Notes: generated by a model from the sequence alone, not told the origin. A stretch of DNA of 64,000 nt from JBBDMC01 sp963826055 (GCA_963826055.1 CAWGVO010000021.1:1-64000), one strand, 5' to 3'; counted from the stretch's first letter, positions 1-8,386 are shown. Numbers and translations are program-made.

Positions 1-321
1 GGCGATGCCCTTCTTCTTGATCAGGCTCTTCATCATGGCACTCGCGGCGGCATCTACACCGGGGATGGCGGAGACAATGTTGGGCATGGCCATATGCATG
101 CCGAACATCGGCATGGCCATGGCCGGATTGCCGAGCGTGGTGACGTTGAGGTCGAGCTTCTTGAGCAGCGTCAGGCCGTAGAAGGTGAAGAACATCGACA
201 CCTCAAGGCCCATCGCCGCCGCGGTCGTCGCCAGGATAAAGGGCGGATAGGCCCAATCGAGCGAGCCCTTGGTGACGATCATCGACAGCTTCTTGGCATT
301 GCTTGCAGCACCATCAGCCAT
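1..321 (-). CDS. DsrE3-like sulfur carrier protein, C-terminus cut by window edge
   Basis: The first 107 residues read MADGAASNAKKLSMIVTKG and continue into a DsrE/F/DsrH-like fold with a strongly hydrophobic helix (residues about 28-55, containing WAYPPFILATTAAAMG and FFTFYGLTLLKK). This signature is typical of the DsrE2/DsrE3 group, which in sHdr-type sulfur oxidisers passes sulfane sulfur to TusA. The gene is the last visible member of the minus-strand sHdr block, 44 bases downstream of lbpA, and runs off the left edge. The C-terminal part, where a conserved Cys would lie, is not in the window, so the subgroup (DsrE2 versus DsrE3A) is not settled. No tusA is visible; it may lie just beyond the edge. 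Confidence 0.75.
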   Translation of the reverse strand, partial: MADGAASNAKKLSMIVTKGSLDWAYPPFILATTAAAMGLEVSMFFTFYGLTLLKKLDLNVTTLGNPAMAMPMFGMHMAMPNIVSAIPGVDAAASAMMKSLIKKKGIA

Positions 322-365
322 TGGACTTTCCTCCATTTCGGGCCGCGGGGCCCGAGCTTGATCCG

Positions 366-815
366 CTATGCGGCCGGCGCGCAGCCGGCGAATTCATCGG
401 CGGTCATCTTGGCCTCGTCGGGGCCGGCGACCTGACCACCGGGGGTGAGCGTCACTTTTGCCGATGCCCAGTCGGCGGGCTTGACCTTGACCATCCAGCC
501 GTCGCCGTAAGGATCGGAATTGGCGAGCTTGGGGTTGTCGGAGAGTCCCGCGTTGATCTCGATGACTTCGGCGGGAAAGGCGATCTTGGCAGGTCCGACC
601 CACTTGCCGGATTCCACCGTAGCGCAGGACTTGCCGCTCTCGACCGAGCGGCCGACCTTCTTGGGCGTGAAGGCGACGAGCGGCCCGGCCATCGCCGCGG
701 CGACGGTGGTCATGCCGAGGGTGACGGTGCCGTCTGCGTTTTCGCGGTACCAGATGTTGTTGTCGACGTCGTAGAGGAGATCGTCGGGGAGGCTGCAGCC
801 GCGGACAAGAGGCAT
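366..815 (-). CDS. lbpA: Lipoate-binding protein of the sHdr system (GcvH-like)
   Basis: A 149-residue GcvH-like protein. The lipoyl loop reads VESGKWVGPAK, with Lys71 as the predicted lipoylation site, and is followed by the GcvH-type tail PAEVIEINAGLSDNP and NSDPYGDGWMVKVK. In sHdr organisms LbpA is the dedicated lipoylated carrier essential for sulfur oxidation and is distinct from the glycine cleavage H protein. No gcvT or gcvP lies nearby and the gene sits directly downstream of the sHdr genes, which supports LbpA over GcvH. The start ATG at 815 was chosen because alignment to GcvH begins there; the reading frame stays open far upstream only because of unrelated codons. There is an extra Cys at residue 64 and one near the C-terminus. 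Confidence 0.88.
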   Translation of the reverse strand: MPLVRGCSLPDDLLYDVDNNIWYRENADGTVTLGMTTVAAAMAGPLVAFTPKKVGRSVESGKSCATVESGKWVGPAKIAFPAEVIEINAGLSDNPKLANSDPYGDGWMVKVKPADWASAKVTLTPGGQVAGPDEAKMTADEFAGCAPAA

Positions 816-832
816 GGTCGGGACTCCGTTGT

Positions 833-1267
833 TCAGTAACCGCCGGCGACGGGCGCCGCATCGTCGGCGCGCAGGGGACGCGACGAGCAACAGAATTCGC
901 CGAGGCCAGCGACTTCGAGCTTGCCGTCGATGAAGAGAACCAGATGGCGTGCGACCATGGCGCCGAGGCGGACGCGGCGAGCGGCCTCGCCCGGGTCGGC
1001 CGCCTGACGCACGCAGTTGTAGTGATAGGCGAGCTCGCGGCACGTCTCGCGGCAGGCATTGAAACTCGGGTCGCCGCGGGCGCCCTGGCGGTGGAGGGCG
1101 AGGAGGCGGAAGCCTTCCACCTGAGCATCGGTCGGCGTCTTCCCGCCGGCGGTGACCCAGCCTTCCAGCGCCGTCTCGCCGATCGCAAGCAACTCCGCGG
1201 CGAGGGCCGGGGCGGTGGCGGCGAGGGCAGCCTCGGGCATGGCGACGATGCGGTCGAGCCGTTCCAT
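833..1267 (-). CDS. Cysteine-rich conserved-locus protein between shdrB2 and lbpA, function unknown
   Basis: A 144-residue soluble protein that I cannot assign to a characterised family. It is mostly helical and Ala/Leu-rich at the N-terminus. It carries a cluster of cysteines: ACRETCRELAYHYNC around residues 71-85 and EFCCSS near residue 124. It lies 17 bases upstream of lbpA and 27 bases downstream of shdrB2 on the same strand, so it is almost certainly co-transcribed with them. The C-X3-C-X8-C spacing and the terminal CC pair are compatible with metal or Fe-S binding or with persulfide handling, but nothing in the sequence proves either. It should not be confused with ShdrH, the other hypothetical of the locus, which is present at 2969-3832. 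Confidence 0.7.
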   Translation of the reverse strand: MERLDRIVAMPEAALAATAPALAAELLAIGETALEGWVTAGGKTPTDAQVEGFRLLALHRQGARGDPSFNACRETCRELAYHYNCVRQAADPGEAARRVRLGAMVARHLVLFIDGKLEVAGLGEFCCSSRPLRADDAAPVAGGY

Positions 1268-1294
1268 CAGTTTCCGCCGGGGTGGCGATCGCCG

Positions 1295-2216
1295 TCACAG
1301 GAGCCCCCGTTCGAACAGCAGGTCGCGCGACTCCGACAGGTTTTCGTGGACGCCGACCTTGCGCGCCGACAGGCCGAGCGCCACGCCGAGCAACTGGGTG
1401 AAGTAGAGGATCTTCACGCTGGTCTTCTTGCCGAGGACCTTCTCGGCGCGCATCTGGTGCATCTCGAGGCCGGTGTGGCAGGTCGGGCACTCGGTGGCGA
1501 TGACGTCGGCGCCGCAGGCCTCCGCGGTGGTGAGGAGGTTGAGCACGAGCCTGGTCGAGGTGTCGGAATCCGACAAGGTGTGGGCGCCGCCCAGCAGGCA
1601 GTCTTGAGGGGGTACTCAACGATCTCGGCGCCGGCGGCTGCGAGCAGGTCGTCCATGAAATGCGGCTTGGAGGTCGACTCCGAACCGGGTCCCTGGTCCT
1701 TCTCCGGGAAGATGTGGCGGGGCGGACGTACATGCAGCCGTAGTAGTTGGCGACCTTGAGGCCGGCGAGCGAATTCTTGACCCGCGCCTTCAGCCCTTCC
1801 TCGCCGATGGCGTGCTTGATCCAGTCGAGCGCATGGATGGTCTCGACCTTGCCCGGCTCGTAGGTCTTGTGGCCGGCCTTGGTGGATAGGCGCTGGTTGA
1901 CGTCGCGGGAAGGTCCGTCGTTGGCGAGGTCGTACTCGGCCTTCTTGAGGTTGTGGTAGCAGCCGTTGCAGGGCGCCATCACGGTGTCGAAGCCCATGTC
2001 CTCGGCGATCGACAGGTTGCGCGCCGACAGATAGGTCTGCAGCTTGGGGTCGACATTCTTGACCTCCATGGCGCCGCAGCAGTTCCAGTTCTTGAGCTCG
2101 ACGATGTCGAGACCGAGCGCCTTGCCCACCGCCTTGGTGGAGCGGTTGTAGGCGTGGCCGGTGCCTTCCAGGGCGCAGCCCGGGTAATAGGCGACGCGTT
2201 GATACTTGCCGCTCAT
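1295..2216 (-). CDS. shdrB2: sHdrB2, CCG-domain heterodisulfide reductase B-like subunit (two frameshifts)
   Basis: HdrB-like subunit that holds the non-cubane Fe-S cluster thought to act on sulfur substrates. The N-terminal CCG domain shows Cys14, Cys46-Cys47, Cys83 and Cys86 (CX31CCX35CXXC). The second domain has YYGCMYVRP, a broken CCGG segment and ECPTCHTGLEMHQ. The reading frame breaks twice. One C is missing at 1719-1722 (after YGCMYVRP). One base is missing near 1590-1592, where TGC TGC GGC is expected and TGC TGG is read, destroying the second CC pair. With both bases restored the gene is exactly 307 codons plus stop, the usual HdrB length. The start ATG overlaps the shdrC2 stop (ATGA). 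Sequencing error is the simplest explanation; a true null allele is the alternative. Confidence 0.88.
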
Positions 2217-2960
2217 CGCTCGGCTCCATGGGTTTCAAGGCCGAGCGCGGCGCGGTCGGCGCCTCGCGCTCGGCGACGTATTCGTTGATGGCAGTGCGCG
2301 CCTTGCCCCAGCCGCGGGTGCGCGGGTGGAAGAGGGTGGCAAGCCCCATCTTCATCAGCAGGCTGACCGGCAGGCGGCTGGCCAGCCCGACGACCAGCGC
2401 CACCAGCCAGTTCTGGAACAGCGACTGCTTCGTGCGCCGGAGAAAATGCAAGACGACGCTGCCGTCCTCGATCTTGCCGGTGGCGAAGACCTGCTCGGAG
2501 AAGATCTCATCGAACACCATCGACGGCTTCGGCTCGGTGTGCCCCTTAAGCTCGAGCCAGTGGGCGGTCGCCTTCATGACGCCTTCCGGATTGACGTCGC
2601 GGGGGCAGGCGTAGACGCATTTGAAGCAGGAGACACACTGCCAGATGATGTCCTTGTCGCGCAGCAGCTCGTCCTCCATCCCGAGGCGGATCAGGTAGAT
2701 CCAGTGGCGGGGATGAAGTCCGGGTTGATGGCGTTGACGGTGCAGGCGTTGGTGCAGGAGCCGCACTGCCAGCAGCGGTGGATGTATTCGCCGCCGGGCA
2801 GAGCCGCGATCTCCTCCTGCATCGCCTCGTTGTAGTCGGTGACGGCGCGGCTCTCGATGAAGGTCGACCAGTGACCGGATACGTCGACGCCATCGAGTTC
2901 GAGGTGGTCGTGGGTGACCAGATTCTCCGGCCGGATCAGCGATTTTTCGTGGATCGGCAT
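2213..2960 (-). CDS. shdrC2: sHdrC2, two-[4Fe-4S] ferredoxin-like subunit (two frameshifts)
   Basis: HdrC-like electron-transfer subunit. The first cluster motif is CWQCGSCTNAC and the second CVSCFKCVYACP, followed by a helical C-terminal domain (residues about 120-249). Frame breaks occur at 2709-2712 (one C missing just after NPDFIP, expected NPDFIPRHWIYLIR) and near 2259-2262 (one G missing; the restored C-terminus reads EAADRAALGLETHGAER and stops on the TGA overlapping the shdrB2 ATG). The corrected length is 249 codons plus stop. It starts 8 bases after shdrH. Both cluster motifs are intact, and decay is absent apart from the two indels. Confidence 0.87.
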
Positions 2961-2968
2961 CGGCGGCC

Positions 2969-3832
2969 TCAGCTCGACAGGCGGCGTTCGTCGCCGAGCA
3001 CGTAGGCCTCGCCGTCAATGAGCTTCAGCCGGGTACGGCCGGTCTCGCTGTCGACGGCGTCGAGGCCGAGAAGGCGACGGGTGTGGGCCATGGCGTCGGC
3101 GCCGTTGGCGCAGAAGTCGGCCTTGAGATAGTGGCCGCCACGGTCGTTGATGTAGCCGGAATAGACGTGGGCGGCGAGAAGGTCGACGTAGAAGGCAAGA
3201 TCGCGAAAGACGCCGTTGTCCGCGAGGAAACCCTCCAGTTCCTGGCGCAGCATGCGGTGGGTGGCGAACCCGTCGTCTGCGGTGATGATGGCGGCGTCGA
3301 TGTCGTCGGCGTGCCAAATCTCGCGGAGCACCCCGGTGCCGACGCGGGCGTCCCACATCCAGCGGGTCATCAGCGGGTAGCGCTCGGGCGCGGTGAAGTG
3401 CAGTGCCTCGGCGGCAAGGTCGCGCACCCAGCGGTGGGCGCGGTCGGCGGGGAAGGCGTCGACGAACGCCGTGACGCGCGCGTCGGCGGTGGTGATGTCC
3501 GACCAGCCGTCGAGCAGCGCCACGAGGCGGCGGCGCATGACGGCGAAATCGTTGGCGGCAAGCCAGGCGCCGATGCGGCGGCGAACCGGGGTGACGAAAG
3601 CGGCGAGGTCGCAGAACTCGGTCTCGCTCAGTTCGGCGACGCGGCCCTTGCCGAGCACTTCATCGAACAGGGATGCCTTCAGCGCCAGCGCGCCGACGTA
3701 ACGCTCGACGCCGCCGGATGCCTCGGCGGATTCGACGAGGTTCTCGAAGGCACGGCGGAGCCGTGGCCCCGAGAGGTCCAGGACGGGTCCATCCGGCGCT
3801 GCCGGGCGGCGGAGACCGAGCACGCCCATCAT
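2969..3832 (-). CDS. shdrH: sHdrH, conserved hypothetical protein of the sHdr complex locus
   Basis: A 287-residue protein at the position of the conserved hypothetical gene of sHdr operons, between shdrA and shdrC2. No catalytic motif or Fe-S ligand pattern is visible. It is rich in helices, with WMWDARVGTG and HVYSGYINDRGGHYLKADFC among the more conserved-looking stretches. The start overlaps the shdrA stop by four bases (ATGA) and it ends eight bases before shdrC2, so translation is probably coupled. The assignment rests mainly on synteny (C1-B1-A-H-C2-B2) and size. Its biochemical role has not been defined to my knowledge. Confidence 0.8.
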   Translation of the reverse strand: MMGVLGLRRPAAPDGPVLDLSGPRLRRAFENLVESAEASGGVERYVGALALKASLFDEVLGKGRVAELSETEFCDLAAFVTPVRRRIGAWLAANDFAVMRRRLVALLDGWSDITTADARVTAFVDAFPADRAHRWVRDLAAEALHFTAPERYPLMTRWMWDARVGTGVLREIWHADDIDAAIITADDGFATHRMLRQELEGFLADNGVFRDLAFYVDLLAAHVYSGYINDRGGHYLKADFCANGADAMAHTRRLLGLDAVDSETGRTRLKLIDGEAYVLGDERRLSS

Positions 3833-4881
3833 TCGGCCGCCTCAACGACGGCGCCCTCGGCGAGCGCCAACGCGGCCATCGCCGCCGACTGGCCCTGGGC
3901 GATCGAGTCGTCGATGGTCTCAGGCCCGGTAGCGGAACCGGCGACGAAGATGCCCGGCCGCGACGTGGTCGACATGCCGGAGTAGCTCGGGCCTTTCTCG
4001 ATGTAGCCGTGACGCTCGAGCTTCACGTCGAACACCGCCGACAAGGTCATGTTGTCGACGTTGGGATCCATGCCGATGGCGTGCACCACCATGTCGAAGG
4101 GGATGGTGATCGGGCGTTTGACCAGCGTGTCCTCGCCCTTGACGATCAGGCGCTTGCCGTCGGAGGTCACCTCGGCGATACGGGCCTTGATGTACTTGAC
4201 CTTATACTTCTCCTGGCTTTCCCAATAGTACTTGTCCTCATAGAGGCCGAAAGTGCGGATATCCATGTAGTAGATGTAGACGCTGCACTTGGGCAGTTCC
4301 TCGCGAATCTCCATGGCGAGATTGGAGGAGACGGTGCAGCAGATCTTGGAGCACCATTCGCGGCCGATCTGGCGGTCGCGCGAGCCGACGCAGAGGAGGA
4401 TGGCGACGCGCTCGGGCTCGCGTCCGTCGGACAGGCAGCGCACGCCCTTGCCGGACGAGATCATCTGCTCGACCTGGGTGGTGGTGACCACGTCCGGGTA
4501 GGTGCCGAAGCCCCACTCCGGCTTGTTGACCGAATCGAAGTGGGTGAAGCCGGTGGCGAGAATGACGGCGCTCGCCTCGACGGAGGTGCCGTCGGAAAGG
4601 GTGGCGTAGAATTCGCCGGGATCGCCGGTGAAGGTGCTGACCGTCTTGCCGCGGTGTATCGCGATGTTGTCGTCAGTCTCGACGCGCGTGACCATGCCGC
4701 CGATGGCGTCTCTCGCCCATTCGCCGGACGGCACCAGGCGGGCGTAGCCGGAGAGAATCGGCGCGCCGCCGAGCCGGTCGGCCTTGTCGACCAGCACCAC
4801 CGGCCGCCCGGTGGCGGCAAGCGCATGGGCGGCCGAGAGACCGGCCGGCCCGCCACCGACGATGAGGGTCGGCCGCATCAT
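3829..4881 (-). CDS. shdrA: sHdrA, FAD-containing heterodisulfide reductase A-like subunit
   Basis: A 350-residue flavoprotein of the HdrA type found in sulfur oxidisers. The N-terminal dinucleotide-binding motif is VGGGPAGLSAAHAL (residues 8-21), and the C-terminal FAD motif GIFVAGSATGPETIDDSIAQG lies near residue 315. A cysteine group CVGSRD...CSKICC (residues about 180-200) matches the [4Fe-4S]-binding insert of HdrA. It is shorter than methanogen HdrA, lacking the extra ferredoxin domains, as expected for the sHdr form. ATGA overlaps are present with both neighbours (shdrB1 stop and shdrH start), so the operon is translationally coupled. Expected location is the cytoplasmic sHdr complex. 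Confidence 0.92.
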   Translation of the reverse strand: MMRPTLIVGGGPAGLSAAHALAATGRPVVLVDKADRLGGAPILSGYARLVPSGEWARDAIGGMVTRVETDDNIAIHRGKTVSTFTGDPGEFYATLSDGTSVEASAVILATGFTHFDSVNKPEWGFGTYPDVVTTTQVEQMISSGKGVRCLSDGREPERVAILLCVGSRDRQIGREWCSKICCTVSSNLAMEIREELPKCSVYIYYMDIRTFGLYEDKYYWESQEKYKVKYIKARIAEVTSDGKRLIVKGEDTLVKRPITIPFDMVVHAIGMDPNVDNMTLSAVFDVKLERHGYIEKGPSYSGMSTTSRPGIFVAGSATGPETIDDSIAQGQSAAMAALALAEGAVVEAAE

Positions 4882-6266
4882 TCGGCGGCTCCGGCGGCTC
4901 CGGCGGGTGCGGCAAGGGCGGCGGGCGGTTTCACGTAGCCGGGGCCGGAGGTGATCTTGCGCTTGGGATCGTAGAGGGTCTCGATCCTGCCGGCCTTCAC
5001 CTCTTCGAGATAGGCCTCGAACTCCGCCTTAGCCTTCTCCCAGTCGATGCCGAGCTTCTCCAGCAACTGCTCGAACGGCGAGGCGTGCCAGTGGAGCTGG
5101 GCGAGCTTGTAGGGGTGGGCGCCGAGGGCCAATGCGGCGAACTGGCAGTCGGCCATGATCGGCAGCGCATAGACCTTGCCGACCGCCTTGCCGATCCACT
5201 GGTTCTTGTCGAGGGTGGTTATGCAGCCGGTATCGTGGCCGATCATCACGTCGGCCTTCGCCTCCTCGACCGCTACCTTGATCTTGCGATCGATGGCGAA
5301 GGAGCGGGTGAACTCGCGCTCGCCGATGATATGGCGGAAGCCGAAGCCGCAGCAGTCGTACCAGGTGGAGTAGTCGACCACCTCGGCGCCGAGGGTCTGC
5401 AGCAGTCCGGTGGAGACGGCGACGCGGTCGCCATTCATCACGGTGTCATCGTAGATCACGTCCTCCGGCACCATCTTGTAGACGTGGCAGGCGGGGTGGA
5501 CGGTGGCGCGGATGCCGCTGACGTCGATGACCTGACGCTCGCGGATGGGTTCGCGCATCACGTGCAGCCACTCGGAGTAGTGGACGATCTCCTCGGGGAT
5601 GAGCAGCTTGCCGTCGACAAGGCGGCCGAGCTTGCCGAGGATCTTCTTTACCTCTTCGCGCAGCTCGGCCGAGTGCATCAGGAAGATGCGCATCTCCTTG
5701 TAGTTGCCGAAGGAGGTGCCGCAATGGACGAGCGGGTAGTAGGTGCCGACGTCGAGCCCCTGTGACTTCGCGGAAACGTAGGCCTGGTGGAAGTTGCGCA
5801 GGAAGACGGCGGCGAGCGAGACAACGTTGCCGATGCCGGAGCCGTGGTAGTTCCACGCGGTGCACGACGTCTGGTCGGTCTCGTCGAGGTAGGCGACGTC
5901 GAGCTTGTTCATCAGCCACATGACGCTCGACGGATAGCCGGGGATGTTGCCGCACTGGCCGCAGGACTTGTGGTGCCAGAGGTTGGTGGTCGGGATCTTC
6001 TTGTCCCAGCCATAGAGCGTCTTGGCGACGGCGGGCCGGTGGCGCTCGTCGACGCGGTGGACGACGATCTCGCCATCCTTCTCGAGCTGCCACATGGCGT
6101 CGCGGATATCCTCGACGCGGTCCTTCCTGGTCAGCATCGAGCGCTTATCGATGCGCTGTTCGACCCAAGAGGTCGCCGCGCGCGCCTCGGCGGGCGTCAG
6201 GTTCGACGGCTTCCACTCGTCGCCGAAGCCGCTGTAGGCCCCGTGGCCGGTCTCTGGCTTGTCCAT
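4878..6266 (-). CDS. shdrB1: sHdrB1, CCG-domain heterodisulfide reductase B-like subunit
   Basis: A 462-residue HdrB-like subunit. Cysteines at residues 102 and 105 (SCGQC), 135, 182, 260, 305-306 (YDCCGFGF), 348 and 374 fit two CCG-type cluster sites, the second (HPACHVYKMVPED ... DCCGFG ... HDTGC) being the best preserved. The ATG at 6266 is preferred because GGAGG lies eight bases upstream; in-frame ATGs at 6287 and 6317 would overlap shdrC1. The C-terminus is Ala/Pro-rich and overlaps the shdrA start by ATGA. Together with ShdrC1 and ShdrA it would form one half of the sHdr complex that releases sulfite from carrier-bound sulfur. Confidence 0.9.
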   Translation of the reverse strand: MDKPETGHGAYSGFGDEWKPSNLTPAEARAATSWVEQRIDKRSMLTRKDRVEDIRDAMWQLEKDGEIVVHRVDERHRPAVAKTLYGWDKKIPTTNLWHHKSCGQCGNIPGYPSSVMWLMNKLDVAYLDETDQTSCTAWNYHGSGIGNVVSLAAVFLRNFHQAYVSAKSQGLDVGTYYPLVHCGTSFGNYKEMRIFLMHSAELREEVKKILGKLGRLVDGKLLIPEEIVHYSEWLHVMREPIRERQVIDVSGIRATVHPACHVYKMVPEDVIYDDTVMNGDRVAVSTGLLQTLGAEVVDYSTWYDCCGFGFRHIIGEREFTRSFAIDRKIKVAVEEAKADVMIGHDTGCITTLDKNQWIGKAVGKVYALPIMADCQFAALALGAHPYKLAQLHWHASPFEQLLEKLGIDWEKAKAEFEAYLEEVKAGRIETLYDPKRKITSGPGYVKPPAALAAPAGAAGAAE

Positions 6267-6291
6267 CGCGTGTCCTCCGTTGGCCATCGGC

Positions 6292-7026
6292 TCAGTCGTC
6301 GTCCGACTGTTCCTCAAGCCACTCCTCGTACTCTTCGCGCTTCTCGTCCATCACGTCGGTGACGAGGTCGAACAGGTTCTCGTCTACGGTCTCGAGCTGA
6401 TCGAGCACGCCGGTCGCTTCCCAGATGGTGTAGAGCTCGACCGAGGTCTTGAGATTGACTTCCCAGGCGGTGTCCATGGTGTGCATGGTCGGCACCGGAA
6501 TGGCCTTCCTCAGGATGTTGAGGGGCGCGTCGACCTTCGACACGTTCGGCCCCCAGTCGGGGAACGCCTCGCGGGTGATCATGTTGGGGGCGAGCTGGTT
6601 GCCGGTGGAGACGACCTTCAGCAGCACGCGCGAGAACGGTCGCAGCACGTCCTTGGCCGACTGCATGCCGTGCTTGATCGCCACCTCGCGCATGATCATG
6701 ACAAGGCCACCGGGAGAATTCTCGAACGGGCAGCGCGCGGCGCAGGTGTAGCACTGGGCGCAGGCCCAGATTTTTTCCTGCATGGCGTCGTAGATGCCCT
6801 CGAGGTTTTCCGTCCACAGAAGCTGGACGATCTCGCGCGGCGAATAATCGTAGTAGTGGGCTGACGGGCAGGTGGCGGTGCAGATGCCACAATTGAGGCA
6901 GCCGTGCAGCTCATGCTCGTAGAGCATGTGAGAGCTGATGTCGTCGAAGATCTCTTCGAGCTTGTCGTAGGCAACCGGCGCCGCCCCAGAGACCGGATCG
7001 CCGATCACCGCACCTTGTTCCAGCAT
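6292..7026 (-). CDS. shdrC1: sHdrC1, two-[4Fe-4S] ferredoxin-like subunit
   Basis: A 244-residue HdrC-type protein with two classical cluster motifs: Cys43/46/49/53 (CLNCGICTATCP) and Cys89/92/95/99 (CAQCYTCAARCP). A helical domain follows, and the tail is very acidic (residues about 215-244, ending EEQSDDD). It is the first subunit gene of the sHdr block, 19 bases downstream of the dsrE stop. The frame is intact, unlike shdrC2. It probably carries electrons between the ShdrB cluster site and the FAD of ShdrA. Confidence 0.92.
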   Translation of the reverse strand: MLEQGAVIGDPVSGAAPVAYDKLEEIFDDISSHMLYEHELHGCLNCGICTATCPSAHYYDYSPREIVQLLWTENLEGIYDAMQEKIWACAQCYTCAARCPFENSPGGLVMIMREVAIKHGMQSAKDVLRPFSRVLLKVVSTGNQLAPNMITREAFPDWGPNVSKVDAPLNILRKAIPVPTMHTMDTAWEVNLKTSVELYTIWEATGVLDQLETVDENLFDLVTDVMDEKREEYEEWLEEQSDDD

Positions 7027-7045
7027 CCGTTCCTCCCAACGACGC

Positions 7046-7426
7046 CTAGTAGGTCAGTACGCGGGCGTCGTCGTTTTCCATAACGTCCTCGATCACCTTG
7101 GCGCCGCCGACGATCCCCTCGCACTCGGGGATCAGGTCCTCCGCGGTCATGTCAAAGAGGTCGAGATTGGGCGAGCAGCAGTAGAATTTGACGCCCGCCT
7201 CATGCGCATCCTTGATGAAATCGTAGACCGTCTTGGGCGAGCCTTCCTTGACCACCAGCTTCTCGGCGACGCCCTTCTTCATCAGTTGTCCGGCGGTGGC
7301 GGTGCAGACGACATCGACGTCGTAGTCCATCGCGGCGGCAACCGTCGCCTGAAAGAACGGCGCGCCCAGTTCCTCACCGTTGCGCGGGTCGGTGTTGACC
7401 ATGATGATGATAAGCTTCTGCGCCAC
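7046..7426 (-). CDS. DsrE-family sulfur-carrier protein
   Basis: A 126-residue DsrE/DsrF-like protein, with KLIIIMVNTDP at the N-terminus and KFYCCSPNLDLFDMTAEDL around residues 80-98, where the Cys pair corresponds to the sulfur-binding region of the family. It would hand sulfane sulfur to TusA or directly to the sHdr machinery. It starts with GTG preceded by GGAG eight bases upstream. As the first gene of the run into shdrC1 it marks the likely promoter region at 7427-7591, which contains the AT-rich inverted repeat described separately. Whether it belongs to the DsrE3C subgroup cannot be decided without a tree. Confidence 0.85.
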   Translation of the reverse strand: MAQKLIIIMVNTDPRNGEELGAPFFQATVAAAMDYDVDVVCTATAGQLMKKGVAEKLVVKEGSPKTVYDFIKDAHEAGVKFYCCSPNLDLFDMTAEDLIPECEGIVGGAKVIEDVMENDDARVLTY

Positions 7427-7506
7427 CGGCGGCTCCGCGGACTACGACACGCCCGTCGACGAACCGGCCAGCCAGAGCCGGCGTCGGGACGTTGGTTCCA
7501 ACAATC

Positions 7507-7537
7507 GCAACATTTACATATTGCATTTTTTGAATAG
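7507..7537. promoter_or_regulatory. AT-rich inverted repeats upstream of dsrE-shdr, candidate ArsR operator
   Basis: This is the only AT-rich patch in the surrounding GC-rich DNA, about 80-110 bases upstream of the dsrE start. Two overlapping symmetric elements are visible: GCAACAT-TTAC-ATATTGC (7507-7524, one mismatch), and CATATTGCA, a run of six T, then GAATAG (7517-7537). The second resembles the element at 8332-8353. ArsR-type repressors bind AT-rich dyads of this size. Binding is inferred. Confidence 0.45.
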
Positions 7538-7591
7538 TTTCCACCCCCCGACCGCGGCTTGTCCCGAACGATCGTGGGCCGGCGAAGGCCG

Positions 7592-8290
7592 TTACGGCGG
7601 CTCGGGCATCCACCGGGCCATGCCAACCAGTCCGACCATGATGCGGGTCAGGGCTTCCGCCACGTCCGCCTGGTTCGCCCGCAGATCGGCAAGGGCCTCG
7701 GCGGTGCCGTCGGGCGCTTCGTCGGAGGCCATGATCAGGTCCTCGATCATGGCCGACTTGATCCCGGGGTGGCCGAGAAAGCCGAGCGCCCGTTTGCCGA
7801 CCTGGAAGACGACCGGTTCGCCCGATTGGTCGGTCGCAAGGGCCGCGGCCGCCTCCGGCAGTACCGGCCGGTCACGCATGTAGACGGCGACCGGAAAGCG
7901 GGCAGGCAGGTGGCCGCCAATGGCGCCGGGAATGGCGCGGGCGGTTCCAACCGTGAAGCGCAGCGGCGCCTCCTCGGCACCGCCGCCGGCGGCAATCGCA
8001 AGGATCGCCGCGCCGACGCCGATGCCCACCACCGGCAGATCGCGGGCAAGGAAATCGGCGGCGAGGCGCAGCTCGGCCGCGAGGCTGGGGATCAGGGGGC
8101 CGCTCACGACGCCGAGCCCGCCGGCGCCGAGGATGATCAGACCGTCGTAGTCATCCGCGCTCTCTGGTACCCGCCCGCCGGCGACAAACGGGCGGCAATA
8201 GCGGAAGCGGATGGAGCGGGCCTCAAGGTGATCCTCGATGAGGCCGAGATAGTCCGCCTCGATGTGCTGAAGGACGCAAACGGTTTTCAA
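7592..8290 (-). CDS. Class I amidotransferase-like protein with a dead catalytic triad
   Basis: A 232-residue protein with the class I glutamine amidotransferase (DJ-1/GATase1) fold: MKTVCVLQHIEADY, DYDGLIILGAGG and LARDLPVVGIGVGAAILA. In active members the last segment reads GICLG with the nucleophile Cys; here it is GIGVG, so position 91 is Gly. The usual HPE of the catalytic His-Glu pair reads HPG (LGFLGHPGIK). Both changes argue that it cannot hydrolyse glutamine and acts as a binding or structural protein. Translation starts at a TTG with GGAG eight bases upstream. It lies between the lipoate ligase and dsrE on the operon strand, and is divergent from the small HMA-like gene at 8387. Confidence 0.75.
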   Translation of the reverse strand: MKTVCVLQHIEADYLGLIEDHLEARSIRFRYCRPFVAGGRVPESADDYDGLIILGAGGLGVVSGPLIPSLAAELRLAADFLARDLPVVGIGVGAAILAIAAGGGAEEAPLRFTVGTARAIPGAIGGHLPARFPVAVYMRDRPVLPEAAAALATDQSGEPVVFQVGKRALGFLGHPGIKSAMIEDLIMASDEAPDGTAEALADLRANQADVAEALTRIMVGLVGMARWMPEPP

Positions 8291-8331
8291 CGGGCGTGCT
8301 CCGCCGGCCGGGGGACAAGCGCACTCATGGA

Positions 8332-8353
8332 CATATCACTTTTTTGCGATATG
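8332..8353. promoter_or_regulatory. Perfect inverted repeat CATATC-N10-GATATG between divergent genes
   Basis: Arms CATATC (8332-8337) and GATATG (8348-8353) flank a spacer with six T. The element sits between the start of the amidotransferase-like gene (8290, minus) and the HMA-like gene (8387, plus), where a divergent promoter must lie. Its layout (CATAT, short spacer, T6, then an A/T-rich arm) matches the element at 7517-7537, which suggests that one regulator, most simply the ArsR at 9742, controls both. Confidence 0.45.
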
Positions 8354-8386
8354 AAAGGCGCCAACGAAAGGTGAGGGGAGGGAGCC

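Noticed and set aside
366..2216. A 616-residue open frame on the minus strand
   Set aside because: It is a chimera: shdrB2 N-terminus, frameshifted remainder, out-of-frame DNA of the Cys-rich gene, then lbpA in frame. It is explained by the indel in shdrB2.
1295..2960. Reading shdrB2 and shdrC2 as pseudogenes
   Set aside because: All breaks are single-base indels, corrected lengths are exact and stop/start overlaps return; nothing else decays. Kept as CDS with a warning.
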